DNA of 64,000 nucleotides from Siphonodentalium dalli (taxonomy: Eukaryota; Mollusca; Scaphopoda; Gadilida; Siphonodentaliidae), in NCBI GenBank assembly GCA_032622095.1, contig CP136063.1, positions 114,474,723 to 114,538,722 of the forward strand. Direction: 5' to 3'. Shown in pieces: positions 1 through 13,000 of the stretch. Below the pieces are notes generated by a model. That model had not been told where the DNA came from. It worked only from the letters and a program-made list of their open reading frames with translations, and did no database searches. A program made the translations under genes and the position numbers. Each line of letters starts with the position of its first letter. Positions within the stretch are counted from its first letter, which is position 1.

Positions 1-542
1 ATATCTCACAAATAAGATAAAAATATTCACACTTATTGACAGAAGAGTTTTAACTTTTTCAATATAAGTTATTGACTATTCTATCACTGTTAATAATAAA
101 ACAAAAAGAAAGCTAAAAACAGCTGGGTATTAAAGCTAGTTGCAAACTCAGGCTATTTGTACCGGTAATGTGATAACGCTTTAATAATATATGACAATAA
201 ATTATCACATTAAATAATACTTTCCAAAATACAGGAAAGGATACACAAGATGCAATTAGATGAAATCAACAACATCAAAATACGTCTGGATAGTTCTGTG
301 GTTCTGTTCATTCTCGCGATCTGGCATGGTCGGCTGTTGCCGGGAAGAGAGTTCCAGTTCAGTTTCCGCTGTTAACTTTTCTCCATCTTAGGTCCTGGTT
401 ACATCAGAATGAATTATGTCCCATTGATTAGAAAACCTATTCACAACATTTCATCATAATGTCATCTAGAGGGTGTTGCATTAGCTGGGTTAACGACGAT
501 GCCGCCTACCAATACTGTGACATTTGTCATGTATGTATTGGG

Positions 543-783
543 TTAACTCTTTCTTTACGAAATGGATTCTCCAATTCAGTTCTCAAAGTGTACATTGGAA
601 TAGTCTATTATTAATCTGGAGGGGTGTTCAGGAAACATAAGCAGACAGCCAAACAAATAAACAAGTAGTTAGTGGGAAATGTTCAGATATCAAGTTCATC
701 GGTCATGTCATTTGTTGAATTTATTGTGTGAAAATTTTCTAAGGGACCTACTCGTCAATGAGTATTTGGTATAGAATGGGTTG
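543..783. mobile_element. TTAA MITE, family D (CCCTTTCTATACTAAATGG)
   Basis: TTAA then CTCTTTCTTTACGAAATGG at the left, and TATAGAATGGG followed by TTGA at the right. The interior shares the family's GTGGGAAATGTTCAGAT block and palindromic TTGTTGAA core, but is divergent. Confidence 0.6.
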
Positions 784-849
784 AAGCTGGAATTTCTTCA
801 TCAATTAAATACTTTCTGTTTAAGTCAAGTTTCTAATAATTTTTTTCAG

Positions 850-1017
850 GCCAATGAGGATCTCGCTCTGGAGTTAGCATCTGTGAAAGCTTACTACGAC
901 AAAGCTCTGGAGCAAGTTCATACGCTAGAAAATACGAAGAAAATCTCTCAGCAGCAGATCGATCTATTTGATCAGGAGAAGAGAAGATTACTTAATGAAA
1001 TAGATAGGCTGCAGCAG
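850..1017 (+). CDS. Exon 1 (first in window), coiled coil
   Basis: Fifty-six codons in phase 0, beginning after a T-rich TTTTTTCAG acceptor and ending CAG|GTCAGT. The peptide starts ANEDLALELASVKAYYDKAL and continues as charged heptads to EIDRLQQ. No ATG-initiated start is convincing just upstream, so earlier exons lie before the window. A TTAA-flanked MITE occupies most of the intron immediately upstream (543-783). Confidence 0.9.
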
Positions 1018-4000
1018 GTCAGTGTGCAATCACCAGCGATTTGATCCATGCTTAACCCTTTCAGTGCCAAGTCCGATTTTTGTATCAACCCATATTTCCT
1101 TGATCATTTTTCAAATTTATTGATTATAATAATGTGATACATTGATGGAAAGAGCTCTAAGAGCTCTTTCCATCAATGTATCACATTATTATAATCAATA
1201 AATTTGAAAAATGATCAAGAAAATATGGGTTGATACAAAAAGCGCACTTGGCACTGAAAGGGTTAAAGATTGTTGGATTAGGCTGATGTGAATTTTGTAT
1301 TTTCAATTGTATCTTGAACCAAATGGGGCATTATTTTACATTAAATTTAACCTCCATAATCATGCAAGAGTTCAGAGACATAATTGAACACTTTGTTTTT
1401 GTCACATACAAATAAGCATCATTAGTAAAGTATCATACCGGTAGTCACACTTACATTTTGAATGATGATTATTGAATGAAAATTTAATAATAACTGAAGT
1501 CAGACGAGAAGGAAATAATTAACTTTTTAATTTACTTATGTCACGATCTGCGAAGTGACAAATATCAGAATTGTTTTTCAGTCATTTTGTGCCAACTACA
1601 TGTTTTAAACAAAATCTCTACCTATAGTTTGGCGATGTCTGTTCGCTGGTGGACGGACTTCTACAAAATGGTGTTTGTGCAATAGCTTGAACATATCAAC
1701 TGATTTTGTTGATATTTGGTACATATGAGACTTGCTCAACGATGTTTTGATCAAGTTCGAAAACAGTCACGTCCGCATATTGTGGATGTAGTTAGAGTCC
1801 TTAATTAGTACATTTTTGTGAATTTTGAGCATGATATAACATGGAGAAATATGTTAATAATTTTGTTAATTTTGATCGCACTGGCACAATAGTTTGTTTT
1901 ATGAATTATGATCACAATAACTACAGCGAGGTCAGTTAATTCGCATGGGAATATTTAGTATGTCAATCTTCCTCAACAGGGTTGTGTATGACTAAGCCAG
2001 TTACGATTAATGCATTTTCATTCCAAGCCGTGTTTCGCATAGCTACCACAACTCAACCCCGCATCTCTAATGCAATTTCTTGTTTAGCTTATTAGCATGA
2101 TAACTTGAAAAAATTATCACCTTTGTCATTGATACTTGGTAGATAGAGTAAACAATTCTTGTTTAGCTTATTAGCATGATAACATGAAAAAATTATCACC
2201 TTTGTCATTGATACTTGGTAGATAGAGTAATTTCCCTTTGATCAAAGACTTATGTTCAATGTCTTTCTTCATCCACTGCTAAACTTAGCATCTAAATTGT
2301 ACCTTTTGTTTTCATTTTGTAAGATGCTTGATGGAAGAAACAAGGAGATACGTCGAGATAAAGATCAGCTGGAGGACGCCATTGCTGAAATGAAGGTAAT
2401 TCCTATTTTTTAATTATGGAAATTCTCATTTTCAAATGTTGATTCTTCAGACAAGTACAGTTAGCGGGAATTACTTTTTTCACTATGTCGATGAATGAAT
2501 GTTTTCCATTCAGATCTAAAAGCTTACAGTAATGCCCTAATTAATCGACTCCATAACCACAGCAGAATTATGGGTAAGTTTTCAGGATTTAGTCGGAAAT
2601 ATGGCTTGTTGCCATTCATCCTGAAAACTTACCCATAATTCTGCTGTGGTTATGGAGTCGATTAATTAGGGCATTACTGTACATTGGAATGGTCTAATGG
2701 AATGGTCTAATGGAATGGTTGAATGGTCTTCTAATAATATAAATAAAAATTATAAGTTTTTTGTTAACCCTTCCATGACTGGAGCTTTCTGATATTTTGT
2801 GAAAACCCTGTGCCAATGCATTCTCCTATATATGCGAGTCCCATAGGGAGCCTTGCATATATAAGAGAATACATTGGCCTAACAATATTTACATTGACTG
2901 TGCATTCTCTTATGTATGTGAGGCTCCCTATGGGGGACTCTCATATATAAGAGGATGCACCATCGCAGCTGCCATCATGAAAGGGTTAAAAGTTACATTC
3001 AGACTTATGTAAGAAAGAATACTAATCAAATGCATTTGAATCAAGGAGAGCATAAATTAAGTGAAATGGCTCAAAATAGTCACACAAATTTGTTATGTTT
3101 AAAAGTAACTGCAACATAAAACAAACCTGTGAGATGATGTTAATCAGGTTGTGTTCACAACTGCCTACCGTTATTTATTGATATGTTGCACTGTTATAAT
3201 AACACCTAGTAGTGCAAGAGAATTTATGGGCAAACCTAACCTTTGAGATAATGTTTTTGCTTTCCTTAGAATAAATTTCTATTGATTTTTACACAGCAGT
3301 TACATTGACCTCTATTTAATTTGTATTTTGCACTATTTTCTTTTACATAATCAATCATGGTATTTGAGGGTATTAATATAAATATTTTGTCAATACTGAA
3401 ATACCTTGAAGTTTTACGAACTAAAATGAAAGTTTCCCCCAACTTTTATGAGAGTACATTTAACATCCTTACTAAACATGTGATGCTATAATATTTATCA
3501 AGTTTAGCAAATATGCCCACTAATGGTTCTGATATTCACCTGACTTATATACCTTCACTTGCATCTGATTTGTTGTGTCAAAGTATATTTTACCTTTTAA
3601 AATATCTCTGAGTTAGAGAGTCATGTTCTACTCAAAGTAAATTTTTGTCATGCTACACATGTATCTTCAGGAATTAAAAACTGAAACTGTCATAAGATAT
3701 AAGGCATCTACAAAAATATTGTTGTCAGTTTTGAATTCCCGCAGCATGGTGCATGAATTCAAAACTGAGCGAAAAATAGAACTGCTTGAATATAAATATG
3801 AAATAAGGTAATCAATAGTCATGACAGCTGATAGACAGTCTATTTTACAGTTAAATTTCACATTATTGTGAATGTTATATGACATATTACCTGTCATTTA
3901 CAGGGAGAGAACTCTGAACAAATTGAAGAACTTGAGGCATGGACACATTATCCCCCATTATGCTTTCATATATAAATGTATCACCTTTACATATTCAGAA

Positions 4001-7000
4001 CTATTCCCCCATTTAAATTATCAACCCTTCCAATAATCCTTTAAAAAGTCTAGTATCATATTTCATGTGTTGGCTTGAATTATTTGAACACTTTTAATGG
4101 CTAATTTAAGTGAACAATAGTGTTACAAATTGTTGAACCATCATATTTCAGAATTGAAAATCTTGAGAGGTGCTGTTTCTGCCAAACATGCTGTACATTT
4201 AGAATCCAAATAATCAAGTTTCTGGATTGTTTAATTATTGGTTTAACCCTTTCTATATTAAATGGATTATCCCACTCAGACACAAAAGTATACATTGGAA
4301 TAGTCTAGTATTTATCTGGAATAGTCTATTATTTATCTTATGGGGTTTCAAGAAAAATATGCAGATGGCAGATAATAAAAGTGCAGAAGGAGTCCTATTT
4401 ATTGGAGGGAAATGTTCAGATAATAAGTTCAACAAAGATATATGGTCATTTGTTGAACTTATTATCTGAATATTTCCTATGGGAACTACTTGTCAATGAG
4501 TATTTCACTTAGAAAGGGAAATAAGCACAATAACTGAATGTTGATCATCACTTCGATGAAGATATCTCATTCAATTAATCAGATCTACGGTACTGGTTTC
4601 AATGTAATAGGAGTACAAATAATATTAAATCCCACTTAGATTTTATAATATTTAATATAATATATATATTATAAAATGTGTTCAATAGTCATACTTCGTT
4701 GAGTTATTTCCCTCTGTACGACCATTATAAAAATGAATGTTCTCAGACAATTCTGCACCAAAAACAATTTCAAGATAAGTTATTTTTCATTGATATTTTT
4801 TCACCTACTGCAAGGCCATCAATCATATTTCAGAATTTTAAATATTGTGAGGTGCCAATTCTGCCAAACATGCTATATTCCAGGTTTTTCACACACAATT
4901 TTAATGTAATAGATATGCTAATCATTGTTGTTTGTTTTATTGTTAGCGTAAATTAATTGAAAAGTTTCTTTTGAAATTTTAAGAGCTATAAACTTTTTAT
5001 GCGGCATAATATTAAAGATGCAGGTGGTGTATGAGAACACATACATTTTAATGGTTCAATTGTGTATGTTATTTCCTAATGTTCTCGCTTATCCAAAGCT
5101 TTGCTTAACCCTTTGAGTGCCAGGGGCCGATCTCATCGGCCCTAAACCTACAAAATAAGTCTGTTAAAGAATATAAGAATAAATTATTAAAATTGTAAAA
5201 AATTTAAAAAACAAAAACTTTTAGGCCAATGCATTCTCTTATATATGCGCGAGGCGACCTATGGTCGACTCGCATATATAAGAGAATGCATTGGCACAGG
5301 GTATATGGGGTGATACAAAAATCGACCTGGCACTCAAAGGGTTAATACTGTCTTGCTTCGTGTACTCATGATACGTTTGTTATTAAATCAGAACGATGTA
5401 TAACCTTTCAGATAAATTAAAATACGTCTCCAATTTGCATCAATGTGCCACTTTTTTTTACCTTCTTTATAGTTTATATTTATTGGCTGCCTTTCATTTA
5501 TTGTAGGCAAAACGATATCTTGAAAATTACTTGAAGTTTACTGAGATATAGTCATTCAGGTTATTTATAAAACTCAATTGCTCTTAAAGTAATGTGAAAC
5601 ACTCGACTGAGGTCTTCCCAGATGGAATAACAAATAATCATACCAAAATAAGTTATTTTCTTAAATCTGATATCCAAATAGTCAGAAAACAGTGTCATTG
5701 TTATAAATGAATTACATGCAGTGATTGGCACAATCATTGTTGTAATATTTATGCCGAATAAAGTCGTAAATATTTACGTTTGTTTATAGTTCAACCAAGT
5801 GTTCTCTGAAATGGAAGAGTCCATGTGGTTGGAATTTTCGACTATACCTTAGTTCATTGCTATATTCTTCCGGTATTGGATAGTGTTTGGATACTAACTG
5901 ATTGTTTTTATTCAATGAAATAAGTCCACAATATGTCTTTAGTACAGTATTTAGTTGCAGGAAAAAACTTTGTTTTACACATATGACAGTTGCTAATTAA
6001 AGGCCCACTTAACTTTGGAGCCACCGATAATTTTTTTTATAGTGCCTTGATATACAGTTTTAATAACAATCTATGCCATAAAATATGATTAAAATACTAT
6101 AATTCATCACCATTTGAAACGTCTGTGTCTTAGAAGATGCTCATATAGAAATAGAAAAAAACATAAATCTTAGAAAGATTTTCCCCGTTATGGCTCCCTG
6201 AATGCAACAGAATTCAAACTAAAAATGTATTTTCAATGGAAGGGGAATAACTATCTTTAGGATATAGAGTTATTCCCCCTACATTGGAAATAATACACTT
6301 AGTGTGCACCATAATCCAGAAGAAATTTAAGCACAAAAGCACATTGGTAACTCAACAAAAACAACATGTTCACATCAACATTATTACACTGGATAAGTTG
6401 ATAATACAATGTTTTGGAGCTTCCTCTTTCAAATGGTATATAATATGGCATATACTTTATATATGGGGTTTGAAAATTAAGTGGGCCTTTAGTCCTTAGT
6501 CAACAGATGCAAAGTTGTGTGTTTGTATACAATCAAGAATTGATGTTATCCATGCATACATATTTACATTCACATTTCCTTTGATATGGTTCACATCTGT
6601 CATTCCGTCAGGGAACACCGGTGCTAATATATGTTTTTTTTTAGATGAACAGTATTATATATATAAAGCCAGGCAATGTAGAACTTTGTAAGATTTGCTA
6701 ATATCACTTTGCTTCCAATCAACTTCATACTATGAGATGAACATACTATGAGATGAACATACTATGAGATGAACATACTATGAGATGAACAAATTTATAG
6801 ATCAGCTATACAACCGCTTCATGAATAGGGCCAATTGAAGAAACATTATCAAGGTGTAATTTGCTGAATTAAAATCAAAAGATAGTAATATTATATCTTT
6901 CGTTACTAAATTGAATCTGCCATAAGTTATAAAACTATACATTTGAATGGTCTATTATTCATTTGGAGGGAAGATATAAAGAAATATAATCGCACATCAA

Positions 7001-10000
7001 ACACACAAAGATATAATATAAGAGCAGAAGGATCATTGGTGCGAAATGTTCCGATATAAGTTCAACAAGCATCCTGTTGTCGTTTGTTGAACTTTTACCT
7101 GAACATTTCCTATGGGAACTACATTGTACTTGTAAATGAGTATTTGGTAAAGAAAGGGTTAATTGATCAATTAACGGGGTCAAATTATTTTCAGATTGTC
7201 CAACCATGGTGGTTTTCTGGTCCAAGTGGGACAAAATAATATTCAGCCTAAACCACCAGGATATTGCATGAAAATTTTACAGGTTTCTTCCATTTCCACA
7301 ATATACCCCCATGACCAAAGGAAATTGTGGGTATACTGGATTACATGTGTCCGACCTCCATCTTCGCTGTCCGTCCATCTGGGTAGATATCTCAACCAGC
7401 AGTTGTTGGATCACAATGAAATTTGGTATGGATGATCACTACTATTAGGACATTCAACGGAGTGTTCAATCAGTTTGTTCAGGTTTTCTGTTCTAGAGCT
7501 ATTCATCTTTGTTTATCTGGAAATGTCCGCTCAAGCAGATATCTTCTCAACCACCGGTTGTTGGATCACAATGAAATTTGGAATGGATATTCACTTCTAT
7601 GAGGACATTCAATGGAGTGTTCAATCGTTTTGTTCAGATTTTCTGTTCTAGAGTTATTCATCTTTGTTTATCTGGAAATATCCGTCCAAGCAGATATCTT
7701 CTCCATCATTGGTTGTTGGATCTCAATGAAATTTGGTATAGATGTTCACTATTATTAGGACATTCCATGGAGTGTTCCATCATATTGTTCGGGTTTACCA
7801 TTCTAGGGTTATTGTCCCCCGACGTTTCCGTCGGAGGACTATAGAAATGACCCTCGTCCGTCCGTGCGTCCGTCCGTGCATCCGAGATTGGGTACCTTCA
7901 TGGTGTAATCAACTTCTCCTACAGTTTTAAACGTAGAGATTTGAAACTCTGGGATATTGTTCCTAACATGTTGGTGATTTGCAACATCTATATAGCTAAT
8001 CAAAAATATAATTTTTTCCATATTTTTGGGGGGGTTTTCGACTTAGAAAATTTGGAACATTTTTGCCTTTTGGATGAGATTGGGTACCTTCATGGTGTAA
8101 TCAACTTCTCCTACAGTTTTAAATTTACAGATTTGAAACTCTGGGATATTGTTCCTAACATGTTGGTGATTTGCAACATCTATATAGCTAATAAAAAATA
8201 TCATTTTTTCCATATTTTCGGGGGGTTTTTCGACTTAGAAAATTTTGAACATTTTTGCCTTTTGGATGAGATTGGGTACCTTCATGGTGTAATCAACTCC
8301 TCCTACAGTTTGAAATGTAGAGATTTGAAACTCTGGGATATTGTTCCTAACATGTTGGTGATTTGCAACATCTATATAGCTAATATATTTTTTATGGAGT
8401 TATTAACCCTTTTCGACTTAGCAAATTTCAACATTTTTTTAAATTTCTTTAACAAAGCGGCATCGACTTGCCATGTTGTCGGGGGACACTGTGGTCTGCT
8501 GACCTTTTATTTATCTGGAACTGTTGGCTTTTTTGGTCTGTCCTAGCAGATATCTCCACCAACCGACTTTACATCTTATTGACCTAGATAACAAAAAGCA
8601 ATAGAACGATTAACTGATTATATTTTTTAATTGAGCAGCCATAAACTAATCGATCGATATTTTACAGGTAGAATATTGGGCTAACTTATAGTTTTGCATG
8701 ACTGTATACAGTATTTCTGTGGAAATTCCCAAACATCAAATTACATGTTGCAGACTATACATTTTCGACAAACCAAAGCCAATTCACTATATTATATTGA
8801 TGCACTAAAGCACATCTTTTAACTCAAACATTTAATAATACCATATAATAATAAATGTTTCACTAATATTATCACATTACATATTCATAAGTTTAAATAG
8901 TTTGAAACTAAACTTTACAGGGTGAATTGCGGCACACGAGACAGGAAAATACTCATCTGGAAGATAGGAATAGAGAGCTTGAGACAGTGAGTATATTACA
9001 TATAGAAAAGCCCAGGGTTGAAAAATCACTGAATTGATCAGCAATTGAAGACAGATATACCCTCATATTCAATATGTTTACATCAACTTTGAGTCAATAA
9101 GTTTATAAGCACAGTGGACCTGGAGTTTACTTCAGATGTTTTATGGTTTTCAGGTTTTTGACATTTGAGTTTGAATGTATATATGCAGAGAATGTTCACG
9201 ATTTTTGCTGGGACTGTTGTCACTAATAGTTTGTCCATGTATTTTGTTATTTATTTACAAGTTTTTGAAGTTTGACTATTTAATCTAGTGATTGCTTGAT
9301 TTTATAAGATTCTGATAATCGATATAGGTTGATAAATAAAAAAATTCTGTCTGACTCTATATACTTTTAAAACACACACCAAAATGACAGAAATTCAATC
9401 ACATATTTTAACTCTCTTCAAAAACGTTCTTTGTTATTACCATATCAGGAAAAATCTAACAATGAGCAGTCTTTAAACTTAATTTTTACATGCTGTATAA
9501 AAACGTGGATCAACCATTTTTTTTATAAAGACAATGCTGATCTATTACCTTAACAAGTTCTTTCAGAGGCAGAGTCAGTTTATATGCATACATTTATCAA
9601 CTCATTTTGATCTGCAGAACATGATAAAAGCAACCAATTATTATGTTTGATTTGAAGCCAAAGCATTATGAGTAACTTTAGCTCGTAACCTCTCAATCCA
9701 CAGAAATTAAATAAAGCTAATGAGGAGCTGAAGCAGTCAGCAACAATGTCTCAGGGAGAACTTGATAACTGGAAGGATGCATGTGATCGGTTGTCGTCAG
9801 CCGTCAGTAAGAAAGAGAACGAGCTTCAGGATTACTCGGATAAATGTCACACCTTGGAGGATATGGTAAGTAACTTTACACCAACTCTTAATAAATAAAA
9901 TTACTTCAATCATCGCCTGAATTGGGCTCCATCAAAATATTTATTTGAATAATTGTCCATGAGCTCAAAAGTCATTCTCTCATTCATCCTCACAATTGTA

Positions 10001-13000
10001 CAGGTTTCCATCTGTTCATGATATACGACAAAGTGTTCTCTCAACTGATATTCTGATATCGGTCGGTACAGCTACAGTAATGCCCTAAATAATCGACACC
10101 TTAACCACAGCTGAATTATGGGTCATATTTCCGACTAAATCCTGAAAAATTACCCATAATTCTGCTGTGGTTAAGGAGTCGATTATTTAGGGTATTACTG
10201 TACAGGCCTAGACTTTTATGGAGACCTGTTGCTCCAGCTCCCCTCAAAATAAGGAGGGTGGAATTGCTCTCATTTATGGCATCTAATTCCACGTATTGCA
10301 TGTGGGTGGTTGGGTTGGTGGTAGCTATTGTGACTTTCTTTCATTGTCCACCAACATTCCGTCTGGTGTACTATAGTAATGACCCTCGTCCGTCTTTCCG
10401 GAACTTTGTCCGAGCCTGCATTCTGTCATTTTCTGGTCAATTTAAAAAAAAACTTGGCACAAATATCAACCAGCATGGGAACCTGTGATTTTGAGTTCGT
10501 CAGACTAATTTTGGTGGAGTTATTGCCCTTTTTGACATATAATCGTACATAGTGGGACGTATCTTTTGTCTGAGCCAGTGTTTCATTTTCCAATCAATTT
10601 TTTTTAAACTTGGCACAAATGTCAACCAGCATATAGAAAACTGCACCTGCGATTTTGAGTTCAGGCAGAGTCATTTTGGCAGAGTTATTGCCTTTATTTG
10701 ACATAGTATCGTACATCCTGGGACGCATCTTTTGTCCGAGCCTATATTCCGTCATTTTCTAGTCATTTGTTTTTAAACTTGGCACAGCTGCAGCTGCAAT
10801 TTATCATCTACGGACATTATAAGTAAAATAACTTGTCCTTTAAATACAAAACATTTTACATCATGTATGTATATGTAGTCTATATCTGTTTTGGCTTTAC
10901 TCATCATAGTCTTTTTTATACGCCCGTTTGAAAAACCGTTGTATTATGTAATCAGTCCGTCCGTCCGTCGCACCGTCCGTCCGTCCACCGGTTTACATTT
11001 TTGGTTTCCAACCGATAACTCTAGTATGGATTATTTTATCTGAACGGAAATTGGTATTTCCCAACTAAAAATACAGTCGAAGTTTTAATATGGGTTCCGT
11101 CCAATTATTTTTATTTTATTTTTACATGAGTTACGACCAAATTTCAACATGGAATTTGACATATATCATAACATTTTGGATTCCGACCAATAACTCCTGT
11201 TTTGATTATTTGATGTGAACCAAAGCTTGTTTGTGTGTTTCCCAGCTAAAAATATAGAGCGTTCGAATATGGGTTCTGTCCAATTATTTTACAGACTTTT
11301 TTCAACTTAGAATTTGACCGCATTTTGCCATTGAAATTAGGGGTATTTCAGATATTCTTATAAGCTCAAATTGTTATTGTATTTTGCAGTAGTACAATTT
11401 TAAATGGCTAACAAGCTTATTTTGCCATGCACTAACGATGCTCTTGTCATGTTATAGAAACGTGCATAATATGGCAACCATTGTCATTAACACGTTCGCT
11501 GCCACTACGAGTTAACTCGTAGTAAACGGTTCCGTGGGGACTGCTACTACGAGTTAACTCGTAGTAATGTTCATACCACATAAATAATAACACAATCCGC
11601 ATGCAATGTTGGTGTATGTGCCAATACATGCCCAACGATCCCATTGATCGATTTTATATGTATAATTACGATGGCTTGAGATACAACGATTCACACAGCG
11701 TGAACAGGGGGTGGGGTCCAGATAGCAATCTTGGTAGGATACTCCAATTCAACAGGACCTCTTCTGTACGTCCCTGAACCATGAGGCACATGTGCAACTA
11801 GACCATTCCCGGACACATTGTGTATATATAAAGGAATTGTCGATCAAATCCGGGTCAAATGAAAGATAAAACGTGTTATAAAGCTCCTACGAGATAACTC
11901 GTAGTCGGCACCTGGAATGAAACTCACCAGTGGTCATCACTGGTGCCAGCTACGAGTTATCTCGTAGGTAAATACATATTATGTTTTTGACATCTTATTC
12001 GACGTAGTCTGTACCAATTATCATATATAAATTCATTTACCATGTCTTACATACGATATGCTTGTGCATTTATAGCATTCTTCGTCATCTAAGACACTGG
12101 CAATGTAATTGTAGTTACCTACAAGATAACTCGTAGCTGGCACCAGGAATGAAACGTTAATAAATTCCGTCCCAGGTGCCGACTACGAGTTATCTCGTAG
12201 TAGTCTTATAACATGTTTCAGCATCATATGACCCGATATTGGTCGAACCATTACTCATACATAAGTAAAATATCATCTACTATCGACAAAACATCAAATC
12301 CCATGGTGGCATATGGGATGGAATTACCCATTGGTTTTCGGCAGTGAACGTGTTAAAAATATGTTCTAAGAGATTTGGTTTGAGTCAAATCATTGCTTGC
12401 CGCACTAGACAGACACTTGTAGATTAATGTTGTCATGATAATTATTTCAATTTTATTCCAGAACTCTGGTTTGATGGACGAAATTAAAATCTTGAAAGAT
12501 CAGTGTGAAGAATATATGGATAATCATGTAGATATGTCAAAGTAAGTTGATTCCCACACTTCATTTTCACAAAATTCTATCGAAGTTTTAACTCTTTCTT
12601 TACTAAATGGATTCTCTCATTCAGTTATAAAAGTATACATTAGAATGGTCTATTATTCATTTGGGGGATATCCAGGAAATATAAATTAGACGATCAGATA
12701 ATGCAAGTACAATAGGATTCCTATTCATTGGTATGAAATGTTTAGATTATGATTTCTTCAACTTCCCATCTGTTGAACATATTATCTGAACATTTCCCAA
12801 TTGATCTACCATTACTCTTCATTGAGTATTCAGTAAGGAAAAGGTACAAGATTGAATCTTTCTTTCTGACAATTCATGATAATTTTTTAATGTTACCACT
12901 CTGTTTTGGCTTCTATCGAAATAAATAGGTTTTTCTAGGAAGTGATTCAGTATAAACCAAGGGTTTTGAAATTGAAATCTTTTATTATATGTTTTACAGT

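Noticed and set aside
250-375. Frame starting MQLDEINNIKIRLDSS that could be an earlier exon
   Set aside because: No strong acceptor or GT donor, the sequence turns hydrophobic, and it is not needed to keep phase with exon 1.
6001-6488. Calling the AGGCCCACTTAA element a confirmed piggyBac type
   Set aside because: The flanks are TTAA and TTAG, so the target duplication is not exact; listed only as a probable TTAA element.
7941-8546. Longest plus-strand open frame (201 codons)
   Set aside because: It is three 192-bp tandem units within a repeat element; openness follows from a period divisible by three.
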